Origin: Aeromonas taiwanensis
GTDB taxonomy: Bacteria; Pseudomonadota; Gammaproteobacteria; Enterobacterales; Aeromonadaceae
Assembly (NCBI RefSeq): GCF_000820165.1
Contig: NZ_CDDD01000008.1
Span: forward strand, 62,001 to 126,000
Reading direction: 5' to 3'
DNA: 64,000 bases
The position numbers and the translations under genes were made by a program. Below are positions 9,375 through 17,911 of this stretch, piece after piece. Numbering within the stretch: the stretch's first letter is position 1; each line of letters starts with the position of its first letter. The notes beneath the pieces are model-generated. The model was not told the DNA's origin and searched no databases. It saw only the letters and a list, made by a program, of their open reading frames with translations.

Positions 9375-10028
9375 ATGCTAAGCACCACGCCCCTTCACCT
9401 CTACCTTGGGCAAGCGCCCTTGCTGTCGTTACCCGCACTCGCCATCGCCCCCGGCGAGGTGCTGACCCTGATGGGACCCAGTGGCTGCGGCAAGAGCTCG
9501 TTGCTGGCGGCGCTGGCGGGCGTCCTGCCCCCCATGGGGCCCCTTCGGCTGGAGGGGGACGTCCGGCTCGGCGAGCGACGGCTCACCCCGCTGCCTCCGC
9601 AGGCGAGGCGCATCGGCATGCTGTTTCAGGATGACCTGCTGTTTGCCCACCTGACGGTGGCCGAGAACCTGATGTTCGGCATGCCCGCCTCCCTCAAGGG
9701 AAGCGGCGCCCGGCGGGCGAAAGCGCTGGAGGCCCTGGCACAGGTGGCGCTGGCGGATCAGGCAGACAAGCTGCCGAGGGCGCTCTCCGGCGGCCAGAAG
9801 GCGCGCGTCAGCCTGCTGCGGGCCCTGCTGGCCGAACCGCACGCCCTGCTGCTGGACGAGCCCTTCTCCCGCCTCGACAAGCCGCTGCGGGCGGCATTTC
9901 GCGCCCTGGTGTTCGAGCAGATAAGGATGCTGGCGATCCCCGCCATCCTGGTCACTCACGATGAAGAGGATGCTCCCGGCACCATCCTCGACCTCACCCT
10001 TTCCATCCCTGTTTCCCGAGGATCCTGA
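9375..10028 (+). CDS. ynjD: ABC importer ATP-binding protein, YnjD family
   Basis: A 217-residue ATPase with Walker A GPSGCGKSS, a Q-loop in LFQDDLLF, signature LSGGQKAR, Walker B ALLLDEPFS and the switch His in LVTHDEEDA. It energises import through the YnjC-like permease. The start is set at the ATG at 9375 (MLSTTPLHLY). The frame stays open upstream into the permease gene, but that part is not protein-like. The downstream gene begins 3 nt after the stop. Confidence 0.92.
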   Translation: MLSTTPLHLYLGQAPLLSLPALAIAPGEVLTLMGPSGCGKSSLLAALAGVLPPMGPLRLEGDVRLGERRLTPLPPQARRIGMLFQDDLLFAHLTVAENLMFGMPASLKGSGARRAKALEALAQVALADQADKLPRALSGGQKARVSLLRALLAEPHALLLDEPFSRLDKPLRAAFRALVFEQIRMLAIPAILVTHDEEDAPGTILDLTLSIPVSRGS

Positions 10029-10030
10029 CC

Positions 10031-10633
10031 TTGTTCGATCGCTACCTCATCCCCTTCATTCGCAGCCCCCTCACCCGGCTGGCCAGACCCTTGCGGCGCA
10101 TGGGGATCAGCGCCAACCAGGTGAGTCTCACCGGCTTTGCCATCGGCATGCTGGCGCTGCCGCTATTGGCCTTCAACCTTTATCTCTGGGCACTGCTCGC
10201 CATCCTGCTCAACCGCATGCTGGACGGGCTGGATGGCGCCGTGGCACGGGAGACGGGGATCACCGACTGCGGCGGTTTTCTCGACATCACCCTCGACTTC
10301 ATCTTTTACGCCGCCGTGGTGCTGGGGTTCGCCCTCGCCGACCCCGCCAACGCCCTGCCCGCCGCCACCCTGCTGTTTGCCTTCATGGGCACGGGCTCGA
10401 GTTTTCTCGCCTTCGCCATCATGGCGGGCAAGCGGGGGATCGATAACCCCGTCTATCACCACAAGTCGCTCTATTACCTCGGCGGCTTGACCGAGGGGAG
10501 CGAGACCATCGCCCTGTTCGTCTTGATGTGTCTGTGGCCCGCCGGTTTTGTGTCCCTCGCCTACGGCTTTGCCCTGCTCTGCCTCATCACCACCCTGACC
10601 CGGCTCTGGAGCGGCTATCACACCCTGCGTTGA
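10031..10633 (+). CDS. ynjF: CDP-alcohol phosphatidyltransferase, YnjF-like
   Basis: 200-residue membrane enzyme that should join a CDP-activated lipid to an alcohol. The family signature is complete: D65, D68-G-A-V-A-R, G82, D85 and D89, between hydrophobic helices. It starts with TTG, 3 nt after the ATPase stop, preceded by GAGGAT. The acceptor alcohol cannot be deduced. E. coli ynjF also closes the ynj operon, but the sulfurtransferase gene ynjE that precedes it there is absent here. No clear terminator follows. Confidence 0.88.
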   Translation: MFDRYLIPFIRSPLTRLARPLRRMGISANQVSLTGFAIGMLALPLLAFNLYLWALLAILLNRMLDGLDGAVARETGITDCGGFLDITLDFIFYAAVVLGFALADPANALPAATLLFAFMGTGSSFLAFAIMAGKRGIDNPVYHHKSLYYLGGLTEGSETIALFVLMCLWPAGFVSLAYGFALLCLITTLTRLWSGYHTLR

Positions 10634-10741
10634 GGAGGCGGGAGACAGTGGGAAAGAGGGAATGCCACTGCACGGAGCACTTGCGCATGGACGCCAATGT
10701 TTTACCATGACGGCACTCTTTTTCAGGCTCACGAGAACCTT

Positions 10742-11839
10742 ATGCGTCGCCTTGTCTGTCTCCTCTCCCTGTTTCCCCTGCTCTATGGCTGCAGCAGCAC
10801 CCCGGCGCCCAAGCCCGTGGTCAAACCCCAGCCCAACAGCGCCTTCATCAACCAGACACCGCCGAGCAAACCCTTCTACGGCCAGGTGAGCCAGCCGGGC
10901 GTCAGCAGGGGGGACTTCGCCAACCGCAGCAATGTGGACAACTTCGTGCAGCGCATGGTCTCCAAGCACGGCTTCAACGGCGCCGAGCTGCACCAGTTGC
11001 TGGCGCAGGCGCAGCGCTATGACTGGATCATCAAGCTGATGGACGCCCAGGCGCCTACCACCACGCCGCCTACCGGCCCGACCGGCGCCTGGAATCGCTA
11101 CCGCGCCAAGTTCATCACCCCGGACAACGTGCAAAACGGCGTCAACTTCTGGCGCGAATACGAGAGCGAGCTCAACCGCGCCCAACAGATCTACGGCGTG
11201 CCGCCGGAGATCATCGTCGGCATCATCGGGGTGGAGACCCGCTGGGGTCGGGTGATGGGCAAGACCCGCATCCTGGATGCCCTGGCGACCCTGGCGTTTG
11301 ACTATCCGCGCCGCGCCGACTTCTTCACGAGCGAGCTGGAGGCCTTCCTGGTGATGGCCCGGGACGAGGGGATAGATCCCACCGAGCCCCAGGGCTCCTA
11401 CGCCGGTGCCATGGGCTACGGCCAGTTCATGCCCTCCAGCTTCCAGCGCTATGCGGTGGACTTTGACGGCAACGGCCACACCAACCTCTGGGATCCGGTG
11501 GATGCCATCGGCAGCGTGGCCAACTACTTCAAGGCCCATGGCTGGGAGAAGGGGCAACCGGTGGCGGTGCGCGGTCAGGGCCAGCTGCCCGGCTATGAAC
11601 ACGGCTTCCAGACCCGCTACCCCGTGGCCACCCTGCGTGGCGCCGGCCTGGCGCCGACCGGCAATCTGGGCAACCACAAGGAGGCGAGCCTGCTGCGTCT
11701 GGACGTGGGCACCGGCTACCAGTACTGGTACGGTCTGCCGAACTTCTACGCCATCACCCGCTACAACCACAGCACCCACTACGCCATGGCGGTCTGGCAG
11801 CTGGGGCTGGCGGCCAAGGAGGCCAGGGGCGGCTATTGA
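10742..11839 (+). CDS. mltB: Membrane-bound lytic murein transglycosylase B
   Basis: Outer membrane lipoprotein of 365 residues that cleaves the MurNAc-GlcNAc bond of peptidoglycan with 1,6-anhydro product formation. The lipobox is LYGC with Cys17, followed by Ser (no Asp at +2, so outer membrane sorting). The catalytic Glu is E165 in GIIGVETRWGR, followed by YAGAMGYGQFMPSSF and a DFDGNGHTNLWDP segment, all MltB hallmarks. A possible promoter is TTGCGC (10681-10686) and TACCAT (10703-10708). A strong hairpin terminator shared with the convergent MarR gene follows. Confidence 0.95.
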   Translation: MRRLVCLLSLFPLLYGCSSTPAPKPVVKPQPNSAFINQTPPSKPFYGQVSQPGVSRGDFANRSNVDNFVQRMVSKHGFNGAELHQLLAQAQRYDWIIKLMDAQAPTTTPPTGPTGAWNRYRAKFITPDNVQNGVNFWREYESELNRAQQIYGVPPEIIVGIIGVETRWGRVMGKTRILDALATLAFDYPRRADFFTSELEAFLVMARDEGIDPTEPQGSYAGAMGYGQFMPSSFQRYAVDFDGNGHTNLWDPVDAIGSVANYFKAHGWEKGQPVAVRGQGQLPGYEHGFQTRYPVATLRGAGLAPTGNLGNHKEASLLRLDVGTGYQYWYGLPNFYAITRYNHSTHYAMAVWQLGLAAKEARGGY

Positions 11840-11860
11840 GGCTATCCCCCTGCCGATGTG

Positions 11861-11885
11861 AAAACGGGCCCCATGGGCCCGTTTT
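11861..11885. terminator. Bidirectional Rho-independent terminator (mltB / marR)
   Basis: Perfect 11-bp stem AAAACGGGCCC (11861-11871) and GGGCCCGTTTT (11875-11885) with a 3-nt loop. The A and T tracts at the two ends let it serve both convergent genes. Confidence 0.9.
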
Positions 11886-11886
11886 G

Positions 11887-12372
11887 CTATTCGTTCTCCA
11901 GCAGCCAGCGTTTGAGCAGGGCCGCCAGTTGCACCTGTTCGCCCTCGCTCAGGGGTGCCAGCAGGCGACGCTCGTTGGCGACATGCCGCGCCACCGCCAC
12001 ATCGATGAGCTCCCGCCCCTCTGCCGTCAGGCAGACCAAGAGGCTTCGCCTGTCGCTCGGAGCGGCCTGACGCTCGATGAGGCCCCGCTCGGCCAGCTTG
12101 TCGAGCCGGGCCGTCATGGCCCCCGAGGTGAGCATGGCGGACTGGTAGAGCGCCGTGGGAGTGAGTGGCTCATCGGCCCGGCGCAGGGTCGCCAGAATGT
12201 CGAAGTCCGACCCCAGCAGGCCGCACTCCTTCAGCTCGTCATTGATCTCGCGCCCGGCGATGGCCGCCATACGCGCCACCCGCCCAAACACCCCCATGGG
12301 GCTGCAGTCGAGATCCGGCCGCTGCCGGGCCCACTGCCCCAACAGCTGGTCCACGTGATCTGTCTCCATCAT
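11887..12372 (-). CDS. MarR-family transcriptional regulator
   Basis: 161 residues with a winged helix-turn-helix of the MarR type: LKECGLLGSDFDILATLRRAD, then the recognition helix region ALYQSAMLTSGAMTARLDKLAERGLIER, then a wing ending SLLVCLTAEGRELID. Such proteins usually repress their own gene and a divergent transporter and are released by small phenolic ligands. It is divergent from an EamA exporter with 91 bp between the starts. That gap holds two copies of a palindrome that fit a MarR dimer. The inducer is unknown. Confidence 0.92.
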   Translation of the reverse strand: MMETDHVDQLLGQWARQRPDLDCSPMGVFGRVARMAAIAGREINDELKECGLLGSDFDILATLRRADEPLTPTALYQSAMLTSGAMTARLDKLAERGLIERQAAPSDRRSLLVCLTAEGRELIDVAVARHVANERRLLAPLSEGEQVQLAALLKRWLLENE

Positions 12373-12380
12373 GGCTCCAT

Positions 12381-12398
12381 TATCTTTTCATAAAGATA
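12381..12398. promoter_or_regulatory. Candidate MarR operator 1
   Basis: TATCTTTTCATAAAGATA: perfect 7-bp arms TATCTTT / AAAGATA around 4 nt. It lies 9 bp upstream of the marR-type start, so binding would block that gene. Confidence 0.7.
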
Positions 12399-12427
12399 CT
12401 TGATAATAAACCAACTCGCGGCTAGCT

Positions 12428-12445
12428 TATCTTTTCTTAAAGATA
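12428..12445. promoter_or_regulatory. Candidate MarR operator 2
   Basis: TATCTTTTCTTAAAGATA: the same arms as operator 1, with only one spacer base changed. Its centre is 47 bp from operator 1, and it lies 18 bp upstream of the exporter start. Confidence 0.7.
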
Positions 12446-12463
12446 CTTTTTTGTGAGACAACC

Positions 12464-13345
12464 ATGCCGCTAATGATCGCCCTGCTCGCCCCCCTGCTGT
12501 GGGGCAGCACCTATGCCGTCGTCAGTCTCTACCTGACCGACTACTCGCCCTACTGGGTGGCCGTGTGGCGAGCCCTGCCCGCCGGTGTGTTGCTGCTGAT
12601 GCTGCATCCGCGCTGGCCGCCCCTCAGCTGGAACCGCCAGTTCCTGCTGGCGTTTTGCAACATCACCGCCTTCTTCGCCCTGCTGTTCGTGGCCGCCTTC
12701 CGCCTGCCCGGCGCCGTGGCGGGCACCCTGGGCGCCACCCTGCCCCTCATCCTGATGGCGCTGGCCTGGCTGCAGGATGGCAAGCGGCCGACCCTCAAGT
12801 GGCTGCTGCTGGGCCTCATGGGGCTGACCGGTGTGCTCCTGCTGCTCAACCCTTCCGCCAATCTGGATCCCGTCGGCGTGGCCTGCGCCCTGCTCGCCAC
12901 CGTTCTCATCGGTCAGTCCAGCCGCTGGATGCAACGCTGGCCGGTGAGCGATCTGCTGGCACTGACCGCCTGGCAGCTGCTGCTGGGCGGCCTGATGCTG
13001 ATCCCGCTCGCCTGGTGGCTGGCGGGCCCCATGCCCCTGCCCCATGCCGCCAGCACCCCGGGGCTGCTCTGGCTGGTGCTGCTCAACACGGCGCTCGCCT
13101 ACTGGGCCTGGCTCTGGGGGCTCAAACGCCACGGCCCCGAGGTGATGGGCATGCTGGCCCTCACCAACCCCATGGTGGCGGTCTCAGGCGGCGTGCTGCT
13201 GGTGGGCGAGACACTGGACGGCCGACAGTGGCTCGGCATCGCGGTGATCCTGCTCTCCCTCTTCCTGATGAAGCTGCCTGCCCGTCCTTTCCTCAAGCGC
13301 TGGCAGAACCGCAAGGCCGCCACCGGCGGCGTCGACAACGGCTGA
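12464..13345 (+). CDS. EamA/DMT-family transporter (drug/metabolite exporter)
   Basis: 293 residues with about ten membrane segments in two EamA repeats, beginning LIALLAPLLWGSTYAVV (the usual WGS motif of the family) and ending with a basic cytoplasmic tail. DMT proteins of this type export small metabolites or toxic compounds, but the substrate is not deducible. It is divergent from a MarR regulator that probably represses it through the paired palindromes. GTGAGAC precedes the ATG. A hairpin terminator follows. Confidence 0.88.
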   Translation: MPLMIALLAPLLWGSTYAVVSLYLTDYSPYWVAVWRALPAGVLLLMLHPRWPPLSWNRQFLLAFCNITAFFALLFVAAFRLPGAVAGTLGATLPLILMALAWLQDGKRPTLKWLLLGLMGLTGVLLLLNPSANLDPVGVACALLATVLIGQSSRWMQRWPVSDLLALTAWQLLLGGLMLIPLAWWLAGPMPLPHAASTPGLLWLVLLNTALAYWAWLWGLKRHGPEVMGMLALTNPMVAVSGGVLLVGETLDGRQWLGIAVILLSLFLMKLPARPFLKRWQNRKAATGGVDNG

Positions 13346-13367
13346 TCTGCGATCAACCCGACATAAA

Positions 13368-13394
13368 AAAGAGGAGCCACCAGGGCTCCTCTTT
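13368..13394. terminator. Bidirectional terminator (EamA gene / pgm)
   Basis: Stem AAAGAGGAGCC (13368-13378) and GGCTCCTCTTT (13384-13394) with a 5-nt loop, between two convergent genes. Confidence 0.88.
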
Positions 13395-13417
13395 CACTTG
13401 GGTTGATGCCAGAAGGG

Positions 13418-15067
13418 TCAGACGCCGGCCTTGGCCAGGGCAGCGGAGACAATCTGCTGGGCTTCCTGCTGGATGAGGTCCAGGTGTGCCTCCCCCTTGA
13501 AGCTTTCCATGTAGATCTTGTAGATGGACTCGGTGCCGGAGGGGCGCGCCGCGAACCAGCCATGCTCGGTCACGACCTTGAGACCGCCGATAGCGGCGTC
13601 GTTGCCGGGGGCCTTGGTCAGCTTGGCGGTGATGGGGTCACCCGCCAGCATGGAAGCCTCCACCAGCGCCGGATCCAGCTTGGAGAGCACCGCCTTCTGG
13701 GCACTGTTGGCCGGGGCGTCGATGCGGCGGTAGCTGGAGCGGCCGAATTTCGCCTCCAGGGCGTCGTAATGGGCCTGGGGATCCTTGCCGGTGACGGCCA
13801 GGATCTCGGCGGCCAGCAGCGCCAGGATGAAACCATCCTTGTCGGTGGTCCAGACGGTGCCGTTCTTGCGCAGGAAGGAAGCGCCCGCGCTCTCCTCGCC
13901 GCCAAAGCCGAACTCGCCGCTGTAGAGACCGTCCACGAACCACTTGAAGCCGACCGGCACCTCTTTCAGGGTGCGGCCAATCTCGCCGGCGACCCGGTCG
14001 ATCATGGAAGAGGAGACCAGCGTCTTGCCGACGGCCGCCTCTTTCGCCCAACCGGTTCTGTGGGTGAACAGATACTGGATCGCCACCGCCAGGTAGTGGT
14101 TCGGGTTCATCAGCCCCGCTTTGGTGACGATACCGTGACGGTCGTAGTCCGGATCGTTGCCAAGGGCAATGTCGAACTTGTCCTTGAGGGCGATCAGACC
14201 CGCCATGGCAAACGGACTGGAGCAGTCCATCCGGATCTTGCCGTCCTTGTCCAGGGTCATGAAGGAGAAGGTGGGATCCACCTTGTAGTTCACCACTTCG
14301 ATGTCGAGATCGTAACGCTTGGCGATGACGTCCCAGTAGGCGACGCCGGAGCCGCCGAGCGGGTCCACCCCGATCTTGATGCCTGCTTTCTTGATGGCGG
14401 CCAGGTCCAGCACGTTCTCCAGATCATCCACATAGGGGGTGACATAGTCGTGTTCCACCACGAACTCGCTCGCCAGGGCCTCGGCGAACGGCATGCGCTT
14501 CACGCCGGCCAGGTTCGCTTCCAGAATCGCGTTGGCGCGGTCTTCCACCCACTTGGTGATCTCCCCTTCCGCGGGGCCGCCGTGGGGCGGGTTGTACTTG
14601 AAGCCACCGTCTTCCGGCGGGTTGTGGGACGGGGTGATCACCACGCCGTCAGCCTGCGCCACGGGTTTGCCTGCATTGTGGCGCAGGATGGCGTGAGAGA
14701 TGACCGGAGTCGGTGTGAAGCCGAGGCCGGCCTGGATGCGGGTCTCGACACCGTTGGCCGCCAGCACTTCCACCGCGCTGGCAAAAGCGGACTCGGACAG
14801 AGCATGGGTATCCATGCCCACAAACAGCGGCCCAGTGATACCGGCCTGCTGGCGGTACTCCACCAGGGCCTGGGTCACCGCCAGGATATGGGATTCGGTA
14901 AAGGCACTGTGCAGGGCGCTGCCGCGGTGGCCTGAGGTACCGAAGGCAACCCGCTGCTCGGGGCGGCTCATGTCCGGCTTGTTGAGGTAGTAGGCGCTGA
15001 CCAGACGGGGGATGTTGGTCAGATCGCAAAGACGAGCCGGCTGACCGGCGTGAGAATGCTGTGCCAT
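13418..15067 (-). CDS. pgm: Phosphoglucomutase
   Basis: 549 residues (E. coli Pgm is 546). It interconverts glucose-1-phosphate and glucose-6-phosphate in the cytoplasm, linking glycolysis to glycogen and surface polysaccharide precursors. The phosphoserine loop is TPSHNP with catalytic Ser147. SGHRGS near the start and the C-terminal phosphate-binding RPSGTE are present. I place the start at the ATG at 15067 (MAQHSH), preceded by AAGGA. The frame extends further upstream, but that part would overlap the end of seqA. It follows seqA by 53 bp, the same seqA-pgm pair as in E. coli. Confidence 0.97.
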   Translation of the reverse strand: MAQHSHAGQPARLCDLTNIPRLVSAYYLNKPDMSRPEQRVAFGTSGHRGSALHSAFTESHILAVTQALVEYRQQAGITGPLFVGMDTHALSESAFASAVEVLAANGVETRIQAGLGFTPTPVISHAILRHNAGKPVAQADGVVITPSHNPPEDGGFKYNPPHGGPAEGEITKWVEDRANAILEANLAGVKRMPFAEALASEFVVEHDYVTPYVDDLENVLDLAAIKKAGIKIGVDPLGGSGVAYWDVIAKRYDLDIEVVNYKVDPTFSFMTLDKDGKIRMDCSSPFAMAGLIALKDKFDIALGNDPDYDRHGIVTKAGLMNPNHYLAVAIQYLFTHRTGWAKEAAVGKTLVSSSMIDRVAGEIGRTLKEVPVGFKWFVDGLYSGEFGFGGEESAGASFLRKNGTVWTTDKDGFILALLAAEILAVTGKDPQAHYDALEAKFGRSSYRRIDAPANSAQKAVLSKLDPALVEASMLAGDPITAKLTKAPGNDAAIGGLKVVTEHGWFAARPSGTESIYKIYMESFKGEAHLDLIQQEAQQIVSAALAKAGV

Positions 15068-15120
15068 GGCGTTTTCCTTGTGCTGAGCCTTGCCCGGCAA
15101 GGCCTTGAGTCGTTGATGCG

Positions 15121-15630
15121 TTAAACGGCGCCGCACACCCGAGCCGTCAGTTCCTCGTCATACCCCATGCTGCTCATCAGCTGGGCCACCATGTTCTGCT
15201 TGCGACTGGTATTGGTGTTGGTGATCACCCAGAACGGGGTTTGTGGCACCTGCTTGGGCTTGGTGGTGCTGCCACTGGCCCGCAGCGCCTCGGGGTCACG
15301 GGAGAAATAGACGCGCTTGCGCCCCTTTATCTCGGTCGCCTGGGTGAAGCCCTCCGGGTTGTCCCGGTAGAGGGTGCTCAATACCAGCATGAAGCGGTTG
15401 ATGGACTTCTCTTCTTTCTGCAACGCTCCGGAATCCAGCAGGGCCTCCAGTCCCATGGCATCGGCCACGGGCTGCGGCTGGACCGCGGGGGCCGCCGTCA
15501 CAGTCGCCGTCCGGGTCTGGGCCGGTTGCTCCAGCAGGCGACGCAGGATATCGGACGCACTCTCGCCGATGTGCCGGGTCTGGCTCGCGATAAAGAAGTA
15601 GAGATCGTCATCAAGCTCGATGGTTTTCAT
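15121..15630 (-). CDS. seqA: SeqA, negative modulator of replication initiation
   Basis: 169 residues (E. coli 181). Binds hemimethylated GATC sites, sequestering oriC and delaying re-initiation. The N-terminal oligomerisation segment [18 protein letters not shown] and the C-terminal DNA-binding part with FWVITNTNT and KQNMVAQLM are typical. The linker (about 45-60) is Ala/Pro-rich. The start is the ATG at 15630. A well-formed sigma-70 promoter lies just upstream at 15668-15696. It is probably cotranscribed with pgm. Confidence 0.96.
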   Translation of the reverse strand: MKTIELDDDLYFFIASQTRHIGESASDILRRLLEQPAQTRTATVTAAPAVQPQPVADAMGLEALLDSGALQKEEKSINRFMLVLSTLYRDNPEGFTQATEIKGRKRVYFSRDPEALRASGSTTKPKQVPQTPFWVITNTNTSRKQNMVAQLMSSMGYDEELTARVCGAV

Positions 15631-15667
15631 AAGGATGCGCTGGACTCGTCGAAATTCGGATGCGGCG

Positions 15668-15696
15668 ATTATACATAGGCAGACCCGGCAGCCCAA
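15668..15696 (-). promoter_or_regulatory. Sigma-70-type promoter of seqA-pgm
   Basis: On the minus strand: -35 TTGGGC (15696-15691), 17-bp spacer, -10 TATAAT (15673-15668), about 38 bp before the seqA ATG. Confidence 0.7.
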
Positions 15697-15902
15697 GGGA
15701 GGGGCTGGCAGATGTGCATGAATCTCCCCGAGAATACGGCATAATGACGGGCCAAGTGTGTGATCCCCCGCACTGATAACCGATCTCGGAGGATTTTTTT
15801 GAAAAAAAACCACAAAAAATATCCCCATGTCGGAGTGAAATCCTTTTCTTTCAGTGTGTTAAAAAATATGGCGACATCGCCCACGACCGACAAGGTGTCA
15901 TT

Positions 15903-16685
15903 TTGCAACAAAATTCACGATTGAACTTCAAGGATCAGGGAGAGGGTCCTGCCGTCGTCCTGATCCACGGCCTGTTCGGCAGCCTGGACAACCTGGGCCT
16001 GCTGGCGCGCCCGCTCGGCGAGCAATACCGGGTCATCAGCGTCGATCTGCGCAACCATGGCGCCTCCTTCCACAGCGACGAGATGAGCTACCCGGCGCAG
16101 GCGGCAGACGTCCTCGCCCTGTTGGACTTCCTGGGGCTCGATAAGGTCGCCCTGGTGGGCCACTCCATGGGCGGCAAGGTCGCCATGCAGCTCGCCAAGC
16201 AGGCACCGACGCGCGTCGCCAAGCTGGTGGTGGCAGACATCGCCCCCGTGGCCTATCCCCACGCCCGCCACAAGGATGTCTTCGCCGGTCTCAACGCCAC
16301 GCTCGAGCATGCTCCTCAAAGCCGCAGCGAGGCGGAAGCCATCCTGGCCGAGCACATCGGGATCCCCGGGGTACGCCAGTTCCTGCTCAAGTCCTTCGCC
16401 AAAGGGGAGTCAGGCTGGGGTTGGCGCTTCAATGTGCCGGCCCTTGAGCGCAACTACGCCAACATCATGGGCTGGCCCGACGATGAACGCCGCTTCGAAG
16501 GCCCGACGCTCTTCATCAAGGGGGGAGAGTCCGACTATATGCTGCCCGAATACACCGGGACCGCGATGGCCCAGTTCCCCGCCGCCAAGGCCCGCATCAT
16601 CGCCGGCACCGGTCACTGGCTACACGCGGAAAAGCCGGTTTTGTTCAACAAACTGGTTGTGGATTTCCTGTCGACAGGCGGTTAA
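15903..16685 (+). CDS. ybfF: Alpha/beta-hydrolase esterase, YbfF
   Basis: 260 residues with an alpha/beta-hydrolase fold. The oxyanion segment is IHGLFGSLDN, the nucleophile elbow GHSMG with Ser88, and the late His lies in GTGHWLH. E. coli YbfF hydrolyses short acyl esters including acyl-CoA, but its physiological substrate is not settled. The start appears to be TTG at 15903, with AAGGTG 8 bp upstream. A second TTG at 15921 is the alternative. It is divergent from seqA, as in E. coli. Confidence 0.93.
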   Translation: MQQNSRLNFKDQGEGPAVVLIHGLFGSLDNLGLLARPLGEQYRVISVDLRNHGASFHSDEMSYPAQAADVLALLDFLGLDKVALVGHSMGGKVAMQLAKQAPTRVAKLVVADIAPVAYPHARHKDVFAGLNATLEHAPQSRSEAEAILAEHIGIPGVRQFLLKSFAKGESGWGWRFNVPALERNYANIMGWPDDERRFEGPTLFIKGGESDYMLPEYTGTAMAQFPAAKARIIAGTGHWLHAEKPVLFNKLVVDFLSTGG

Positions 16686-16711
16686 CAGTTTCAAATCCTT
16701 TGTGATATAGT
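16682..16711 (+). promoter_or_regulatory. Likely promoter of the DUF2788-ybfE-fldA group
   Basis: TTAACA (16682-16687), 18-bp spacer, TATAGT (16706-16711), overlapping the ybfF stop codon and about 30 bp before the next start. Confidence 0.5.
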
Positions 16712-16740
16712 GCGCCCGTCATTAGGAGTGCGCGCAATCC

Positions 16741-16962
16741 ATGCTGAGTGAACACATCGATCTCATCGAGAGTCTGGGCCTGAAACTGTTCTTCGTGGCC
16801 ATCTTCCTGCTGATTGGTCTGGCCATTCACGATGTGCTCAAACGCGGCAACGTGCCCCGGTTTGGCCGCTTCGTCGTCTGGCTGGTGCTGTTTCTGGGTT
16901 GCGCGGGTTTTGTCGCCAAGGGGCTGATCGAAATGGGCTGGGAAGGCTCAGGGATCGGCTAA
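16741..16962 (+). CDS. DUF2788 small membrane protein
   Basis: 73 residues with two membrane helices (about 12-30 and 42-62) separated by a short basic loop around KRGNVPRFGR. It matches the DUF2788 family of gammaproteobacteria, which has no assigned function. It lies between ybfF and ybfE, with GGAGTGCGC upstream of the ATG. The gap to ybfE is 20 bp, so the two are probably cotranscribed. Confidence 0.82.
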   Translation: MLSEHIDLIESLGLKLFFVAIFLLIGLAIHDVLKRGNVPRFGRFVVWLVLFLGCAGFVAKGLIEMGWEGSGIG

Positions 16963-16982
16963 CTACTTTTCATCTGTGATGT

Positions 16983-17279
16983 ATGGCCAAACAGCAAACT
17001 GATCGAACAACACTGGATCTGTTCGCAACTGAGAAGCGCCCCGGCAGGCCAAAGACCAACCCACTCCCCCGTGAGACCCAGCTCAAGATCAACAAGCGCA
17101 ACCAGCTCAAGCGCGATCGGGAGAACGGGCTGAAGCGGGTCGAGTTGAAGGTGGAAGCCGAGTTGCTGGAGCGCCTGAACCAACTTGCGCTGCAACAGAA
17201 CGTCAGCCGAGCCGAGCTGATCCAATCTATCCTGAAGCAACAGATTGAGTCTGCTCACGCAGCAGGCATCGCAATCTGA
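16983..17279 (+). CDS. ybfE: YbfE, LexA-regulated small protein in E. coli (ribbon-helix-helix-like)
   Basis: 98 residues. The basic N-terminal half contains KRPGRPKTNPLPRE, and the C-terminal half, LKVEAELLERLNQLALQQNVSRAEL as two pieces, resembles a ribbon-helix-helix DNA-binding fold. The family is known from E. coli as a LexA-regulated protein. I could not find a CTGT-N8-ACAG SOS box in the short upstream gap or in the preceding gene's promoter, so SOS control is not supported here. It lies just ahead of fldA. Confidence 0.85.
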   Translation: MAKQQTDRTTLDLFATEKRPGRPKTNPLPRETQLKINKRNQLKRDRENGLKRVELKVEAELLERLNQLALQQNVSRAELIQSILKQQIESAHAAGIAI

Positions 17280-17319
17280 ACCGTTAAGAATCAACACCAG
17301 ATACGGGTAACTAAACACT

Positions 17320-17844
17320 ATGGCTAGTGTAGGTCTGTTTTTCGGCAGCGATACCGGTAATACCGAAGCTGTCGCCAAGATGATCCAGAAAGAACTGGGC
17401 AAGCAACTGATTGAAGTCCGTGACATTGCCAAGAGCAGCAAGGCCGACATCGACAGCTTCGATCTGCTGATGTTCGGTATCCCGACTTGGTACTACGGCG
17501 AGGCCCAGGCCGATTGGGACGACTTCTTCCCCGAGCTCGAAGAGATCGACTTCACCAACAAGCTGGTCGCCATCTTCGGGTGCGGCGATCAGGAAGACTA
17601 TGCCGAGTACTTCCTCGACGCCATGGGCACCCTGCGTGACATCGTCGAAGCCAAGGGCGCCATCATCATCGGTCACTGGCCGACCGCCGGTTACGAGTTC
17701 GAAGCCTCCAAGGCCCTGGTGGATGACAAGCACTTCGTGGGTCTGGGTATCGACGAGGATCGCCAGCCGGAGCTGACCGCCGAGCGCGTCAAGGGCTGGT
17801 GCAAGCAGCTGCACGAAGAGATGTGCCTGAGCGAGCTGGAGTGA
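17320..17844 (+). CDS. fldA: Flavodoxin 1
   Basis: 174-residue long-chain flavodoxin that carries single electrons on FMN to enzymes such as BioB, IspG/IspH and methionine synthase. The FMN phosphate loop is SDTGNTE (10-16). PTWYYGEAQADWD supplies the Trp stacking loop, and the 90s loop GCGDQEDYAEYF supplies the Tyr. The neighbourhood (ybfE, fldA, fur) is that of E. coli. BioB, a flavodoxin-dependent enzyme, is encoded near the end of the window. Confidence 0.97.
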   Translation: MASVGLFFGSDTGNTEAVAKMIQKELGKQLIEVRDIAKSSKADIDSFDLLMFGIPTWYYGEAQADWDDFFPELEEIDFTNKLVAIFGCGDQEDYAEYFLDAMGTLRDIVEAKGAIIIGHWPTAGYEFEASKALVDDKHFVGLGIDEDRQPELTAERVKGWCKQLHEEMCLSELE

Positions 17845-17863
17845 TCTCCCTCCCCTTCCATGC

Positions 17864-17890
17864 AACAAGGGCCCCGTCGGGGCCCTTGTT
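17864..17890. terminator. Terminator between fldA and the DUF4442 gene
   Basis: 12-bp perfect stem AACAAGGGCCCC (17864-17875) and GGGGCCCTTGTT (17879-17890) with a GTC loop. It can serve both convergent genes. Confidence 0.85.
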
Positions 17891-17911
17891 GTTTCTGTCT
17901 CTGCATCGGCG

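Noticed and set aside
16963-16982. LexA (SOS) box expected upstream of ybfE
   Set aside because: The 20-bp gap and the preceding gene's promoter contain no CTGT-N8-ACAG. E. coli-type SOS control cannot be claimed.
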